The notes under the pieces were generated by a model. It saw nothing but the letters and a program-made list of their open reading frames with translations, was not told the origin of the DNA and searched no databases. From NCBI RefSeq assembly GCF_021603645.1, contig NZ_BQHJ01000006.1, positions 372,001-436,000 on the forward strand: DNA of 64,000 bases, given 5' to 3'. This stretch comes from Pseudomonas pseudonitroreducens (GTDB taxonomy: Bacteria > Pseudomonadota > Gammaproteobacteria > Pseudomonadales > Pseudomonadaceae). The position numbers and the translations under genes were made by a program. Shown piece by piece: positions 63,742 to 64,000 of this stretch (position 1 is the stretch's first letter; each line of letters starts with the position of its first letter).

Positions 63742-64000
63742 TTACTTGTCCGCAACCTTGACAGTGATATGGCAAGACCGCTTGACGATGCGATCAGCAC
63801 GGCCTTTGGCACGCGGCATGATGCGCTTGAGCGAACGACCTTCGTTGACGAAGACGGTGGAGACTTTGAGATCGTCTACATCGGCGCCTTCGTTGTGCTC
63901 GGCGTTGGCAACGGCCGACTCCAGCACTTTCTTCATGATCTCGGCGGCTTTCTTGTTGCTGAAAGCCAGGAGGTTGAGCGCGTCGCCCACCTTCTTCCCG
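63742..64000 (-). CDS. rplV: 50S ribosomal protein L22, 5' end outside window
   Basis: The last 86 or so residues of L22, beginning in [20 protein letters not shown] and ending [15 protein letters not shown]. The beta-hairpin that lines the exit tunnel ([20 protein letters not shown]) is complete. About 24 N-terminal residues lie beyond position 64000. Stop is 13 bases before rpsC. Confidence 0.97.
   Translation of the reverse strand, partial: GKKVGDALNLLAFSNKKAAEIMKKVLESAVANAEHNEGADVDDLKVSTVFVNEGRSLKRIMPRAKGRADRIVKRSCHITVKVADK

Overview
The window is chromosomal DNA of a Pseudomonas close to, but not identical with, P. aeruginosa. The GC content is high, almost every gene has an evident Pseudomonas family, and blocks of P. 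aeruginosa-like gene order (riboflavin/nrdR to oprG; two cobalamin blocks; fiuIRA; ssb-uvrA-ferritin-katA-ribosomal genes) are joined in an order that, from memory, differs from PAO1. No rRNA, tRNA, CRISPR, insertion sequence or prophage was seen.

Layout. 1-3.3 kb (minus): nrdR-ribD, an FMN riboswitch, riboflavin synthase and a truncated ribB. 3.4-5.7 kb: lipoprotein, methyltransferase and a YbbN-type thioredoxin. 5.8-9.4 kb: a hypothetical gene and a Zur-type four-gene operon (DUF2796 protein, ABC ATPase, permease, DUF3299 protein). 9.5-12.5 kb: oprG with an Anr-like site, a SirB2 protein and two sugar-nucleotide SDR genes. 12.6-18.4 kb: cysI-DUF934, divergent from ccoG and a MocR regulator.

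18.6-39.0 kb is a cobalamin region under three B12 riboswitches: cbtB-cbtA-cobE-cobM (minus), cobW-cobN (plus), and cobG-cobH-cobI-cobJ (plus) divergent from cobL-cbiD-cobK (minus). It also holds a chlI/chlD chelatase gene whose D half can be reached only by a -1 frameshift at a slippery A-AAA-AAG, and a DAHP synthase preceded by an aromatic-rich leader peptide, a terminator and a second Tyr-rich small ORF. Together these supply precorrin methylation, ring contraction, reduction, cobalt uptake and cobalt insertion.

39.3-43.4 kb: a Fur-site-preceded sigma/anti-sigma/TonB receptor system (fiuIRA-like). 43.5-45.9 kb: a small accessory islet with a HEAT-like membrane protein and an M15 peptidase. 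46.0-53.2 kb: ssb, an MFS transporter, uvrA, a haem-less ferritin and katA. 53.5-64.0 kb: the S10(part)-spc-alpha ribosomal operons with secY and rpoA, all minus, cut at rplV.

Three families of dispersed palindromic repeats (REPIN-like GTAGGAGCGAGCTTGCTCGC, a CCCTCTCCC family and a GTAGGATGGGTGGAGCG family) sit between genes. One REPIN lies in frame inside the DUF934 gene and another supplies the cobK stop codon.
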